Part shown: piece by piece, positions 47,924 through 56,581 of the stretch
How the letters are laid out: each line of letters starts with the position of its first letter
Position numbering within the stretch: the first letter of the stretch is position 1
Translations under genes and position numbers: made by a program
Notes under the pieces: generated by a model
What the model saw: only the letters and a program-made list of their open reading frames with translations
The model's database searches: none
Told to the model about the DNA's origin: nothing
NCBI GenBank assembly: GCA_947497455.1
Contig: CANMGU010000001.1
Location: forward strand, 186,001-250,000
Source: an uncultured Sphingomonadaceae bacterium
Lineage (GTDB): Bacteria; Pseudomonadota; Alphaproteobacteria; Sphingomonadales; Sphingomonadaceae
Reading direction: 5' to 3'
Length of the DNA stretch: 64,000 nt

Positions 47924-49504
47924 TTAGAGAGAATAGACTTTGCCGCTAATTGCGAGCATCAGTCCTTCCGTTCCCTCAACGAGTTTACGTTGCGCATCTA
48001 GCTCTCGCACCATTCGGTTTTCCAACTGGCGTCCTTTGTTTGAAGCCATAAGCGCAGCAAGAAATGGCGATTGTTTTAGCCAGTTGATATCCCGCCAACC
48101 CAGATTGATAGCTTGCGCGACAAGTTGCATGGCTTCTTTCTCTTGCCCCAAAGCTGCCGACACCTCGGCAAGTTGAATACGCATGTCCGGGTCAGGATCA
48201 GATTCAAGATCAGCACGTTTCGATGGCAGAAAAAAATTCTCCGCCTGCTTCCGATCACCGGAAACAGCGTCAAGCGCCGCAAGTTCGTAATGACCTCTCC
48301 AACCTGCAGTTTTCAGCAGCTTTCGGGCTTCCTCAATACGCCCGAGCACTATATTGGCGCGTGCCCGCAATTGTATCAACTGTGGCGCTGACTGGTCATC
48401 ATCTTGCGCTTGCGCGAGTGTCTTAAGCGCGGCGTTCGGACGGCCATGACGCAGATGGGATCGCGCGATTTCACTCAAAACAACAACCTGGCCAGGGTTG
48501 AGGGAAAAGGCTTTTGCATACCATTTCGATGCGGCCGGATTCCCTAGAAGTTCAAGACTTTGTGCAATTTGGATCTCAGCATAGCGCGACATTCCACCCG
48601 CCTGTCTGGCCTGAAATTCGAGGCTTAAAGCCTGATGTAGTTCTCCGCGAATGAGATGCACATAGGCGGCACTCGAGACCGCGGGCGCATTTTTGGGATT
48701 AAGTTGATATGCATATTGAAAGGCGGACAGGCTCTCGTTCATGCGTCCTTGGGAACCAAGCGTATAGCCCAGGGCGGACCAGGCATTGCTGTTATCGGGC
48801 CGCTCACTGATCAAAGCGCGTGCAAGCGCCTCAGCTTCCTTTTTCTGGCTTTTGCCACCTCCGAATTTAGTGGCCTTTGTCGAGAGCGCGAAGCTCAGGG
48901 TCATGCGAGCGTCGAAATCATTGGGGTCTTGCGCCAGGGCTTCACGTAACATTGTGATAGCGCGGTCAGTCTCTCGTGCCTGATGAAGGCCAAGCTGCTC
49001 CTTCGCGCGTGTAATGAGAGTGGTGATCGATGATGCTGGCGCAGAATTCGCCACCGCCGTTGCTGGGTGAGAACCAGGATTGCTAGTGCTCCAGAACAAA
49101 GCTCCAACGAGAAGCAAGATAACCAAGCACGATGCCGCTGCGATAGATTTGCGGTGGTCCAGAAATGAAAAGCGCTCCGGCGTGGCGCGATTGTCCAGGC
49201 GTTCAACCGATCCCACGATCGCATATCCCGAACCGCGTACGGTGCGGATATAAGATGGCTCTTTAGTATCGTCGCCAAGTGCTTTTCGTAAAAGGGCGAT
49301 GCGCTGAGCCACAGTTTCGTCGCTGACATGCTCGACGTGCCAGACAGCACTGGAAAATCCTGCAATATTTAGTGGTTCTGGAGCCGTCTCAATAAGCTTG
49401 ACTAATGCGTCAAAGCTCAAATCGGGTAGCCTAATTTCGACGTCATCGCGACGAACGGCACGTGTCTCGGTGTCAATCAGCAAATCTTTCAAAACGTACT
49501 GCAT
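47924..49504 (-). CDS. Membrane-anchored winged-helix regulator with TPR repeats (CadC-like)
   Basis: 526 residues: an OmpR-type winged helix at about 1-100 (ending TVRGSGYAIVGSV), a single membrane segment (about 118-140), then periplasmic tetratricopeptide-like helices (SNAWSALGYTLGSQGRMNESL and more). This is the ToxR/CadC layout in which a membrane-bound protein binds DNA directly. It is divergent from a serine hydrolase gene, and three TTCAAG words spaced exactly 10 bases apart lie between them, the pattern expected for OmpR-type wings. Confidence 0.9.
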   Translation of the reverse strand: MQYVLKDLLIDTETRAVRRDDVEIRLPDLSFDALVKLIETAPEPLNIAGFSSAVWHVEHVSDETVAQRIALLRKALGDDTKEPSYIRTVRGSGYAIVGSVERLDNRATPERFSFLDHRKSIAAASCLVILLLVGALFWSTSNPGSHPATAVANSAPASSITTLITRAKEQLGLHQARETDRAITMLREALAQDPNDFDARMTLSFALSTKATKFGGGKSQKKEAEALARALISERPDNSNAWSALGYTLGSQGRMNESLSAFQYAYQLNPKNAPAVSSAAYVHLIRGELHQALSLEFQARQAGGMSRYAEIQIAQSLELLGNPAASKWYAKAFSLNPGQVVVLSEIARSHLRHGRPNAALKTLAQAQDDDQSAPQLIQLRARANIVLGRIEEARKLLKTAGWRGHYELAALDAVSGDRKQAENFFLPSKRADLESDPDPDMRIQLAEVSAALGQEKEAMQLVAQAINLGWRDINWLKQSPFLAALMASNKGRQLENRMVRELDAQRKLVEGTEGLMLAISGKVYSL

Positions 49505-49537
49505 GCTGCCAGCCTAAACGACTTTGAAATCCCATGC

Positions 49538-49563
49538 TTCAAGAATTTTCAAGTTTCTTCAAG
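49538..49563 (+). promoter_or_regulatory. Three TTCAAG direct repeats, 10-base period
   Basis: TTCAAG occurs at 49538, 49548 and 49558, each separated by four bases. Direct repeats with about one helical turn are the usual site for OmpR/PhoB-type winged helices. The repeats lie between the divergent TPR regulator and serine hydrolase genes. Confidence 0.6.
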
Positions 49564-49619
49564 TGACGTGCAGAGCGGCGGCAGCCATGTCTCTCGGGCC
49601 GCTATCAAAGGGAAACGGA

Positions 49620-51437
49620 ATGAAAAGAAAATTGAGTGCTACGGTATTTGGTGCAGGTTTACTTGCAATGTCTTCCACGCAGTCTGGGCGCGCCCAAGCT
49701 GATGTGTCGACTATCGAGCCACCGCTGGGTCTATGGGTGTGGAGTGCGGACGAGGTCGGCAGTCATGTGTCGATGTCCGTTGAGATAACAGACAATGATT
49801 GGAGCGTGACGGTCGATGGAGCGAAGGCAGAGGCGGTGCGGGATGACGGGTTGATTTCCGTGAGGAGATCCGACGGTCATAAGTTTGTCGGCAAGCTGAC
49901 AGCCGACAAGTCGGAAATTCGCGGCCATTGGTTTCAGCCTCCTTCTCCTCTTGACTATCAATTTGTGGCGACTCCGGTCGTCCTATCAGCCGTCACTAGC
50001 GGAAAATGGCAGGCTGAGTTTGCCATCCAGTCGCGACCATATCGAATATTTCTGGACATATTCCAGAACAAGGGTTCGGAGATTTCTGCGGTTATTCGAA
50101 ACCCGGAAGGCAATAATATTCTGGGCGCAACACAGTTCCGGTTAATATCAGATGAAAATGACGGTTGGGCCTTGATGTCTGGCCGCGGCGAGCGAGAAAA
50201 ACGGCATCATCTGGATGCAGGTGTCGGCGGGCAACTTCTGCTTGACTATGATCGTTTTGACGAACCGATACCGCTTAAACCGGCAACCGAGAAAATTGCA
50301 GCAGGCTATTACAGCCGCCAAAATGGCGAATTGTTGCGACGTTCTGAGCCGCCGCCCCGGCTTGATGATGGATGGAAGGTCTCTGCGCCGGAAGACGTCG
50401 GCTTCGATCCCGCTGCACTACAGGCCTTAACAGCAAAGCTAGCGAATGCCGATACACGAGACCGGCGCCCCCGAATGATTCATTCCTTGCTGGTGGCGCG
50501 TAAGGGGAAACTGGTTTTCGAGGAGTATTTCTTTGGACATGATCGAGAAGCCCGGCACGATGTGCGGTCACTTGGAAAGGTCTTTGGATCGGTGATGATC
50601 GGGGCGCTGCAACAACAGGGATATTCAATAGACGCCTCGCTCCGTCCCATCCCCGACCTCTTGAAACGCGCTGGTCGACCGATTGATGATCCGAGAAAGG
50701 CAGATATTTCTCTCGGACATCTTATGACCTACACCAGTGGTCTGGACTGTGACGTGAATTCCGATTCCGCCGGTTCGGAACTGCGCATGTGGGAACAGCA
50801 GGAAGAGAAAGATTATTGGCTCTATACGGCTGGACTTCGAATGCTTCACGATCCAGGTGAGCGCTATGCTTATTGTTCTGGTAGCGCAAATCTTGTGGGA
50901 GCCAGCCTGAGATCGGTTGGCGGTGCATCGGTCCATGAGTTGTTCAATCGTCTGATCGCTAGGCCTTTGAAATTTGGACCCTATCATTGGGCTCTGGCAC
51001 CGAATGGTGAGGGCTATCTTGGCGGTGGTGCCTATATGCGGCCACGTGACATTCTAAAGATCGGTGCGATGTTCGCGGCCGGCGGTATATGGAATGACAA
51101 GCAGGTTATTGAAAAAAACTGGGTCAGCGAGTCAACAACCGCAAAGGTTGAGATTTCCACAAAGACAACCGGCATGACCCCTGAGACCTTCCGGAACAGT
51201 TATTTTGGCGGATCCCAAGCCTATATCTGGGGGGTGGGTACGGTTGCCGTTGGCGAACGGCGCTATATGTCATATGAGGCGAGCGGAAACGGGGGCCAAC
51301 TCCTGTTCATAATACCAGAACTGGATTTGGTCGTTGGCTTTACCGGCGGCAACTATCGCATGGGCGGAATTTGGGGGCGTTGGCGTAACGAGATCGTCGG
51401 TGGGCATATCATACCCGCAATTATCGATCTGCCTTAG
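49620..51437 (+). CDS. Exported beta-lactamase-family serine hydrolase
   Basis: 605 residues. A signal peptide ends near Arg-Ala-Gln-Ala. An N-terminal beta-rich domain of about 250 residues is not recognised. The beta-lactamase-fold domain has Ser317-Leu-Gly-Lys320 as the nucleophile motif and YCSGSANL as the Tyr motif; the third motif is less clear (near ASGNGGQ). ATG 49620 has GGGAAACGGA upstream. It is probably controlled by the divergent CadC-like regulator through TTCAAG repeats. Substrate is unknown; esterase or peptidase are both possible. Confidence 0.87.
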   Translation: MKRKLSATVFGAGLLAMSSTQSGRAQADVSTIEPPLGLWVWSADEVGSHVSMSVEITDNDWSVTVDGAKAEAVRDDGLISVRRSDGHKFVGKLTADKSEIRGHWFQPPSPLDYQFVATPVVLSAVTSGKWQAEFAIQSRPYRIFLDIFQNKGSEISAVIRNPEGNNILGATQFRLISDENDGWALMSGRGEREKRHHLDAGVGGQLLLDYDRFDEPIPLKPATEKIAAGYYSRQNGELLRRSEPPPRLDDGWKVSAPEDVGFDPAALQALTAKLANADTRDRRPRMIHSLLVARKGKLVFEEYFFGHDREARHDVRSLGKVFGSVMIGALQQQGYSIDASLRPIPDLLKRAGRPIDDPRKADISLGHLMTYTSGLDCDVNSDSAGSELRMWEQQEEKDYWLYTAGLRMLHDPGERYAYCSGSANLVGASLRSVGGASVHELFNRLIARPLKFGPYHWALAPNGEGYLGGGAYMRPRDILKIGAMFAAGGIWNDKQVIEKNWVSESTTAKVEISTKTTGMTPETFRNSYFGGSQAYIWGVGTVAVGERRYMSYEASGNGGQLLFIIPELDLVVGFTGGNYRMGGIWGRWRNEIVGGHIIPAIIDLP

Positions 51438-51607
51438 GCTTCAGGTTGAGGCGGTCATTTTTTGCGCCATCAGTTCCAATATTCTTTGGCAGTTGCACAT
51501 AATGTGCCGTCGAATGGATGAGGTTATGTTTGCAAAAGATATCACGGTTACCGTTCTGCCGATGTTGCTACCTGAGTCGAGAGGTGGTCGCGATTGCGAT
51601 ACGTGTT

Positions 51608-51856
51608 TCAAATGCACCATTCCAGTTCCACTTCCGGGGACTGGCCTTCTGGTTGCTTAACCCTATGTGTTACCATGCGGCCGTACAGCTTCCGCACCAG
51701 GTTGCTTCCGGTTTTTTCGAATAGGAATGGAAAGAAGCCGTGCAGCAGACAAGCAAAGCCGGCCAGAATCATTGGGATACCAAAGCTGGAAGCCATGGCA
51801 AAATGTTCGCCATAGGTCTCGCCCACTTCCCGTGGATGGTCGGTAAAAAGTCTCAT
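51608..51856 (-). CDS. DUF6356 family small membrane protein
   Basis: 82 residues; GAGGAG lies five bases before the ATG at 51856 (a second ATG is adjacent at 51859). The sequence HPREVGETYGEHFAMA leads into one hydrophobic helix with the GFACLLHGFFPFLF pattern, then LVRKLYGRMV. This is the DUF6356 family found in sphingomonads; its function is unknown. It is flanked by unannotated gaps of 170 and 160 bases. Confidence 0.8.
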   Translation of the reverse strand: MRLFTDHPREVGETYGEHFAMASSFGIPMILAGFACLLHGFFPFLFEKTGSNLVRKLYGRMVTHRVKQPEGQSPEVELEWCI

Positions 51857-51938
51857 CATATCTCCTCAATAGTCATGGTTAGAAATACAGAGGATTGTTG
51901 AAAAATCTTCATCGAAGATGTGGTGAAAAATCCGAAAA

Positions 51939-51959
51939 ATAGATAATATTTCTATCTAT
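51939..51959. promoter_or_regulatory. AT-rich inverted repeat before the DUF6356 gene
   Basis: ATAGATA and TATCTAT form a perfect 7-base inverted repeat, 83 bases before the DUF6356 start. The TATCTATC word also occurs in the TetR operators at 1794-1877, but the right half differs. The role is uncertain. Confidence 0.3.
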
Positions 51960-52018
51960 CGAGAGTAAGGCAGAAAAATATTCTAGTGCTATGATCGAAT
52001 GCGGTCTGCTTCTTATGC

Positions 52019-53158
52019 TCAGAGCATCTGTACAAAGAGCAGGGATAGCACAAATGCCATAAACGTTGTCATGACCACGGGCCCAAATGAGCGCCAACCG
52101 TGAGACATCAGGCCAGCAAGATTGGATTTCATCGCGGCTGCTATGACCGCGAAGAGAAGGAGCGTCTTTGCTGCCTGACTGCCGAACGCAACTACGGTCT
52201 CTGGCAGAGCAACCATGCTGTTGAATATTACCAATAGAACGAAGCCAATGATAAACCATGGCAGTCCTTGCCTCAAACTGACACTCTGGCCGCTATGCTG
52301 AGCGCGTTCTGTCGTTGATCTCTGCAAGATGAAAGCCACTATTATCAGCACCGGAGCAAGCAAAGTCACACGGGATAATTTCACGACCGTGGCGACTTCA
52401 CCAGCCTCAGCAGAATAGGAAAATCCGCCACCTATTGCCTGTGCGACATCATGCACAGAGGCTCCGATCAGAAAGCCAGCCTGTTTGTCACTCAGCCCAA
52501 GAAATCCTGCAATGGCTGGATAGAAAGTCATGGCGCAGGCACTGGCGACTGTAGTTCCGAGCAATATGATGGTGAAACGAGACTGGCTGATCCGGTCTTT
52601 GCCAATAATGCTCCACAAGGCCAAAGCTGCCGAAGCGCCGCATATCGCAGTTGCACCGCCTGCCAGCAAACCGAAAAGTACATCTTGTTTAAAAAGCCGG
52701 GCGGCCAACAGACCCGTAACGATTACGGAAGACATGATTCCGACAAGCGCAATGAACGGCAGGAGACCAAGACTGGAAATCTCTGCAAAGCTAATGCGTA
52801 TGCCAATCAGAACAATACCAATGCGCAATAGCGTCTGTGATGAGAAATCTAGTCCGACAGACAATCGCTTGTCTGCGCTCACAAAATTTAGCGCCAAGCC
52901 GATTAACAGTCCCATGATAATCGCTGGAGGCCCATAATGTTCGCTCAGCCACAAGGCCGCACACGCAACCACTGACACCAGCGCCAAGCCGGGAAAATAG
53001 GAGCCGAGCGTCTTCTTGTCAGAAGGCTCGGCGAGTTGCAGTTCGCCATAAAGGTCTGCCACCCGAGGTAGTTCGCGATTAAGATCGGTCAATTGGTATC
53101 CCCATATTCGGAGAGAAGGTCCAAACAATTTCAGCAACTTCTGATGAAAAGCCGGCAA
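52019..53158 (-). CDS. YeiH-type putative sulfate exporter
   Basis: 379 residues with about ten membrane segments. The family is the YeiH/UPF0324 group, annotated as putative sulfate exporters. Visible marks include IIMGLLIGLALNF, LLRIGIVLIGIRISF, GLLAGGATAICGASAALAL and IGASVHDVAQAIGGGF. The start is TTG at 53158; no closer ATG gives a full N-terminus. No sulfur-metabolism gene is adjacent, so the substrate remains uncertain. Confidence 0.88.
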   Translation of the reverse strand: MPAFHQKLLKLFGPSLRIWGYQLTDLNRELPRVADLYGELQLAEPSDKKTLGSYFPGLALVSVVACAALWLSEHYGPPAIIMGLLIGLALNFVSADKRLSVGLDFSSQTLLRIGIVLIGIRISFAEISSLGLLPFIALVGIMSSVIVTGLLAARLFKQDVLFGLLAGGATAICGASAALALWSIIGKDRISQSRFTIILLGTTVASACAMTFYPAIAGFLGLSDKQAGFLIGASVHDVAQAIGGGFSYSAEAGEVATVVKLSRVTLLAPVLIIVAFILQRSTTERAQHSGQSVSLRQGLPWFIIGFVLLVIFNSMVALPETVVAFGSQAAKTLLLFAVIAAAMKSNLAGLMSHGWRSFGPVVMTTFMAFVLSLLFVQML

Positions 53159-53403
53159 GTTTGCAATCTTCTTTATTTCTCACTGTTGATATGAACGCTC
53201 GTAAACTTGGTCTGACCAAGCAATCACGGTGCATGAACGTGACGTGTTTTGAGGACGTGATAACTTCATCTTGGTCACCGGAGGCGCACAACGTGGTCGT
53301 TTCATCATTCGAAGGCAGTCATGGTTTTTTACCTTCGTTATCAGATGTTCTTTCCAAAATTTGCTCAGTATCCTTGATGCTCTGCAAAGAAAGGAGATGC
53401 ATT

Positions 53404-53904
53404 GTGCGGCGTATGACAACTTTTTTTGGTGCAATCCTGCTGGCATGTACGGCCAGCGCCGCGACGCCGATGAAGCAACAATCGATAACCATGGATCAAA
53501 AGAAATTTGAACAAGTGCTAACAAAAGTATCGGATGGTTGGAACACGAAGAATACGGAACTCGCCCTCAGCGCATTTGCTGATGACGCCTTATACACAGA
53601 GCCGCCGGATCGTCAGATATACCAAGGCACAGATGAGCTTCGTGTCTTTTTCGACAGGATAACGCCTGGCGCAAAGATGATCTGGCAAAACATCTGGTTC
53701 AATTCGGATGCCGGCTACGGCGCCGGTGAATATTCCTTCAAAAATGGCGGTCGCAAAACCGCCGTGCATGGTGTTGCAGTGATCAAACTAGAACATGGAA
53801 AGATCAAAATTTGGCGAGAATATCAACAGCGCGGCGACATCGATTTTGAAGCTTTTCATAACCCTAAAGATAAAAACTGGCAAACGACGGTAGATGATCT
53901 TTAG
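53404..53904 (+). CDS. Exported NTF2/SnoaL-like protein
   Basis: Start at GTG 53404 with AAGGAG seven bases upstream, giving a 166-residue protein with a short signal peptide (cut near Ser-Ala-Ala). The open frame continues far upstream but without a signal. The mature part is one NTF2-like domain (KFEQVLTKVSDGWNTKNTELAL, FADDALYTEPPD, YQGTDELRVFFD, IKIWREYQQ). Function unknown: binding or small-molecule chemistry. It ends 3 bases before the convergent Lrp gene. Confidence 0.8.
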   Translation: MRRMTTFFGAILLACTASAATPMKQQSITMDQKKFEQVLTKVSDGWNTKNTELALSAFADDALYTEPPDRQIYQGTDELRVFFDRITPGAKMIWQNIWFNSDAGYGAGEYSFKNGGRKTAVHGVAVIKLEHGKIKIWREYQQRGDIDFEAFHNPKDKNWQTTVDDL

Positions 53905-53907
53905 AGT

Positions 53908-54381
53908 CTACCGATCTATAGGAAAAGCAGGCAGCCGATACGGAACCGGCGTTGATTGAATGACCGATGTATCAGTCATTGCGAAAGGAGATAGCTCATC
54001 AACAAGCGCTTCCAGATCACCAACAGACTGAACATGTGCACGCGCGATATAGCAATCGCCACCGGTAACACGGTCGCAACGGACAATTTCTTCCAAACCT
54101 TGAACAATGGCTAAGACCTTTTTCATCTTTCCAGGCACGGGCTGAATTCGAATATAGGCCGAAACTGATAGTCCTATGGCAGTGGGGTTCATAATCGCTG
54201 TGTAGCTCTGGATGACTTCCTCTTCTTCCAGTCGTTTTAATCGTTCAGAGACACTTGGGGCGGAAAGCCCTACTTTTCGTGCAAGTTCCGCTAAGCTTAG
54301 TCGCGCATCACCAACAAGCAGTTCAAGGATTTGAGCATCCGTCGCGTCCAAAGGGCCTGTCTGATGTCTTTGTCGTTTCAT
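53908..54381 (-). CDS. Lrp/AsnC family regulator of the LysE-type exporter
   Basis: 157 residues with an N-terminal helix-turn-helix (LAELARKVGLSAPSVSERLKRL) and the RAM ligand domain containing CDRVTGGDCYIARAHV. It is divergent from a LysE/RhtB exporter gene, and a palindrome lies between them. This pairing is typical of amino-acid exporters controlled by their substrate. Confidence 0.94.
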   Translation of the reverse strand: MKRQRHQTGPLDATDAQILELLVGDARLSLAELARKVGLSAPSVSERLKRLEEEEVIQSYTAIMNPTAIGLSVSAYIRIQPVPGKMKKVLAIVQGLEEIVRCDRVTGGDCYIARAHVQSVGDLEALVDELSPFAMTDTSVIQSTPVPYRLPAFPIDR

Positions 54382-54429
54382 TGATAACCTTTGGATCCAA
54401 GGGAAAATCGAAATATTACCTTTACTTAC

Positions 54430-54444
54430 CTATATAACATATAG
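54430..54444. promoter_or_regulatory. AT-rich palindrome between lrp and the LysE-type gene
   Basis: CTATATAACATATAG is a perfect inverted repeat with a three-base centre. It lies about half-way between the two divergent starts. It may be the Lrp site or overlap a -10 box. Confidence 0.4.
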
Positions 54445-54498
54445 TCAATATTGATAAAAAATAGTGAAATAGCCCTAAACTCCTCTGAAAGAGTGATC

Positions 54499-55122
54499 AT
54501 GAGTATTGATCTATGGATCGCATATTGCGTCACCAGTTTTTTGATCACGGCTTCTCCTGGCCCGATTGTCTTGTTCGCGATTCAGTCAGTACAAGCTCAT
54601 GGGCTCAGTGTTGGTATTATCCTGATTCCGGCAATCATCCTTGGAGATGCAATCATCATGATTCTCTCGCTCTCAGGTCTTGGTATCTTACTTCAAGCTG
54701 CACCTAGCATAGCTACAGCGGTCAAAATCCTTGGTGCAGCTTTTTTAATCTGGATCGGGATTCGAGGATTGCGGAAGTACAATATCGATTTCGATCCACC
54801 GTCTCGGACAGGATCACGGGCGCTCTTCCTAACGGCTTTCGGCCTCGCGGCATTTCACCCTGGAGCGCTTGTTTTTTACGCCGCCTTCTTTCCCCAATTC
54901 CTTGTCTTGGAAAACAATCTTCTCACCCAAGTGGCCTTACTAAGCGGGGCATTTTTGACTATAGCGGCATTCACACTCAGCCTATGGATGGTGTCGGCCG
55001 CCGTCTTGTTCAACTCGCTCGCCCAATGGCCGGTTCAAGTGCACTTACAACGCATTTCGAGTTTGTTGATGATCGCTGTTGGAGTAATTGGTGCTGCAGC
55101 AACGGTAAGACATACGCTTTGA
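54499..55122 (+). CDS. LysE/RhtB family amino-acid exporter
   Basis: 207 residues with six hydrophobic segments. The first segment has ITASPGPIVLFAI (family motif), and LGAAFLIWIGIRGLR follows in the middle. ATG 54499 with AAAGAG upstream is the natural start; a longer frame to 54451 adds an unlikely polar N-terminus. The divergent Lrp-type regulator suggests that it exports an amino acid. Confidence 0.92.
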   Translation: MSIDLWIAYCVTSFLITASPGPIVLFAIQSVQAHGLSVGIILIPAIILGDAIIMILSLSGLGILLQAAPSIATAVKILGAAFLIWIGIRGLRKYNIDFDPPSRTGSRALFLTAFGLAAFHPGALVFYAAFFPQFLVLENNLLTQVALLSGAFLTIAAFTLSLWMVSAAVLFNSLAQWPVQVHLQRISSLLMIAVGVIGAAATVRHTL

Positions 55123-55183
55123 TGACGGCGACGTGAGCTAATGGTGTTCAAGAGCCGGTCCGATGATTTAGGAGCTGGTCAAT

Positions 55184-56470
55184 ATGATATATGGGAACCA
55201 GAATATGACTGCCAATGTAACTCACAACTGGAATATAAATCGCGGTGTGATGGTCTTCATGACGCTGTTTTTTTTGCTGTATGCCTCAGGAACAGCAGCG
55301 AAGCCGGCAGAGCAACAAAAACTGCTCGCTGACGATGGTGCATCGGAGGATTTTTTCGGCTTCAGCGTAGCGATCTCGGGTGATACGGCAATGGTTGGGG
55401 CATTCAGAGCTGACGATGAAAATATCGGCGTGGATGTCGGTGCAGCCTATATTTTCTCCCGTGACGAAACCACGTGGCAGCAACAGGCCAAGCTCACCGC
55501 CAGTGACGGGGCAGCAAACGACACGCTGGGAGGTAACGTCGCGATTTCGGGAGAAACGGCAGTAGCTGGAGCGATTGGCCATGATCAGAATGGCGCTAAT
55601 TCAGGCGCCGCTTATGTGTTCACTCGTTCCGGGACGACTTGGAGCCAGCAAATGAAACTCACTGCAGCAGATGGTGCTGAGGGCGATGCATTTGGCCAGA
55701 GCATTGCCCTTTTTGGCGATACCCTTGTTATTGGTGCTCCACATGATGATGATAAAGGTAATGGCTCTGGTTCGGTCTATGTCTTCACACGTTCCGGAAC
55801 TACTTGGAACCAACAAGCAAAACTAACCGCCGAGGATGGTGCGGATGGTGATCTTTTTGGAATTAGCGTGGCCCTTTCTCAAAATACGATCCTTGTTGGC
55901 GCGGATTTGAATGACGAAAAAGCCATTGATGCAGGCGCTGCATATGTTTTTACTCGGTCAGGAGACAGCTGGAACCAGCAGGCCAAGCTTACCGCAGCAG
56001 ATGGCGCACAAACCGATATTTTCGGCGTAAGAGTGGCGCTGTCCGGCGATACCGCCTTAATCTCGGCTCGCCGAGACGATCACGAAGCGATTGGCGTTGA
56101 TGCCGGTTCAGCTTATATTTTCACTCGAACTGGCAACATCTGGCGCCAGCAGTCAAAGCTCACTGCCCCTGACGGGAAAGCGGATGATAGATTTGGTCGT
56201 GATATTGGTCTCTCTGGGGATACAGCATTAATTGGCGCTATGCATCGAGACGATCGGGGTATTAACTCCGGCTCAGCTTATGTGTTTAAACGCTCCGGTA
56301 ACGACTGGAAACTTCAGGCTAAGCATACTGCTGCCGATGGAGCGGCAGGTGATCTATTTGGTTGGAGCGTTGCGCTCTCAAAGAATGCTGCCCTTATAGC
56401 AGCCACTCGCAATGATGATAACGGCATTGCTGCAGGCTCAGCTTACATATTTGATATTTACCGCGACTAG
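55184..56470 (+). CDS. Seven-repeat FG-GAP (integrin-like propeller) protein
   Basis: 428 residues. An N-terminal hydrophobic signal (about 22-40) precedes seven tandem repeats of about 53-56 residues. Each repeat runs KLTAxDGAxxDxFG, a V/I-A-L/I-S-GDT strand, an acidic DD loop, then SAYVFTRSGxxW. Seven FG-GAP-type blades would form one closed beta-propeller, and the Asp-rich loops may bind calcium. AGGAGC precedes the ATG. The protein is probably exported; adhesion or ligand binding are possible roles. Confidence 0.85.
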   Translation: MIYGNQNMTANVTHNWNINRGVMVFMTLFFLLYASGTAAKPAEQQKLLADDGASEDFFGFSVAISGDTAMVGAFRADDENIGVDVGAAYIFSRDETTWQQQAKLTASDGAANDTLGGNVAISGETAVAGAIGHDQNGANSGAAYVFTRSGTTWSQQMKLTAADGAEGDAFGQSIALFGDTLVIGAPHDDDKGNGSGSVYVFTRSGTTWNQQAKLTAEDGADGDLFGISVALSQNTILVGADLNDEKAIDAGAAYVFTRSGDSWNQQAKLTAADGAQTDIFGVRVALSGDTALISARRDDHEAIGVDAGSAYIFTRTGNIWRQQSKLTAPDGKADDRFGRDIGLSGDTALIGAMHRDDRGINSGSAYVFKRSGNDWKLQAKHTAADGAAGDLFGWSVALSKNAALIAATRNDDNGIAAGSAYIFDIYRD

Positions 56471-56581
56471 AGCATCAGTGAAAATCAAATTTTGTCGGAG
56501 CATCAATATCTCCTGGTAAACCTATGCTGCCGTAAGGATCCAGTCCAGGCCGACTAAATAGTCACCCACAACCAGTCCAGT

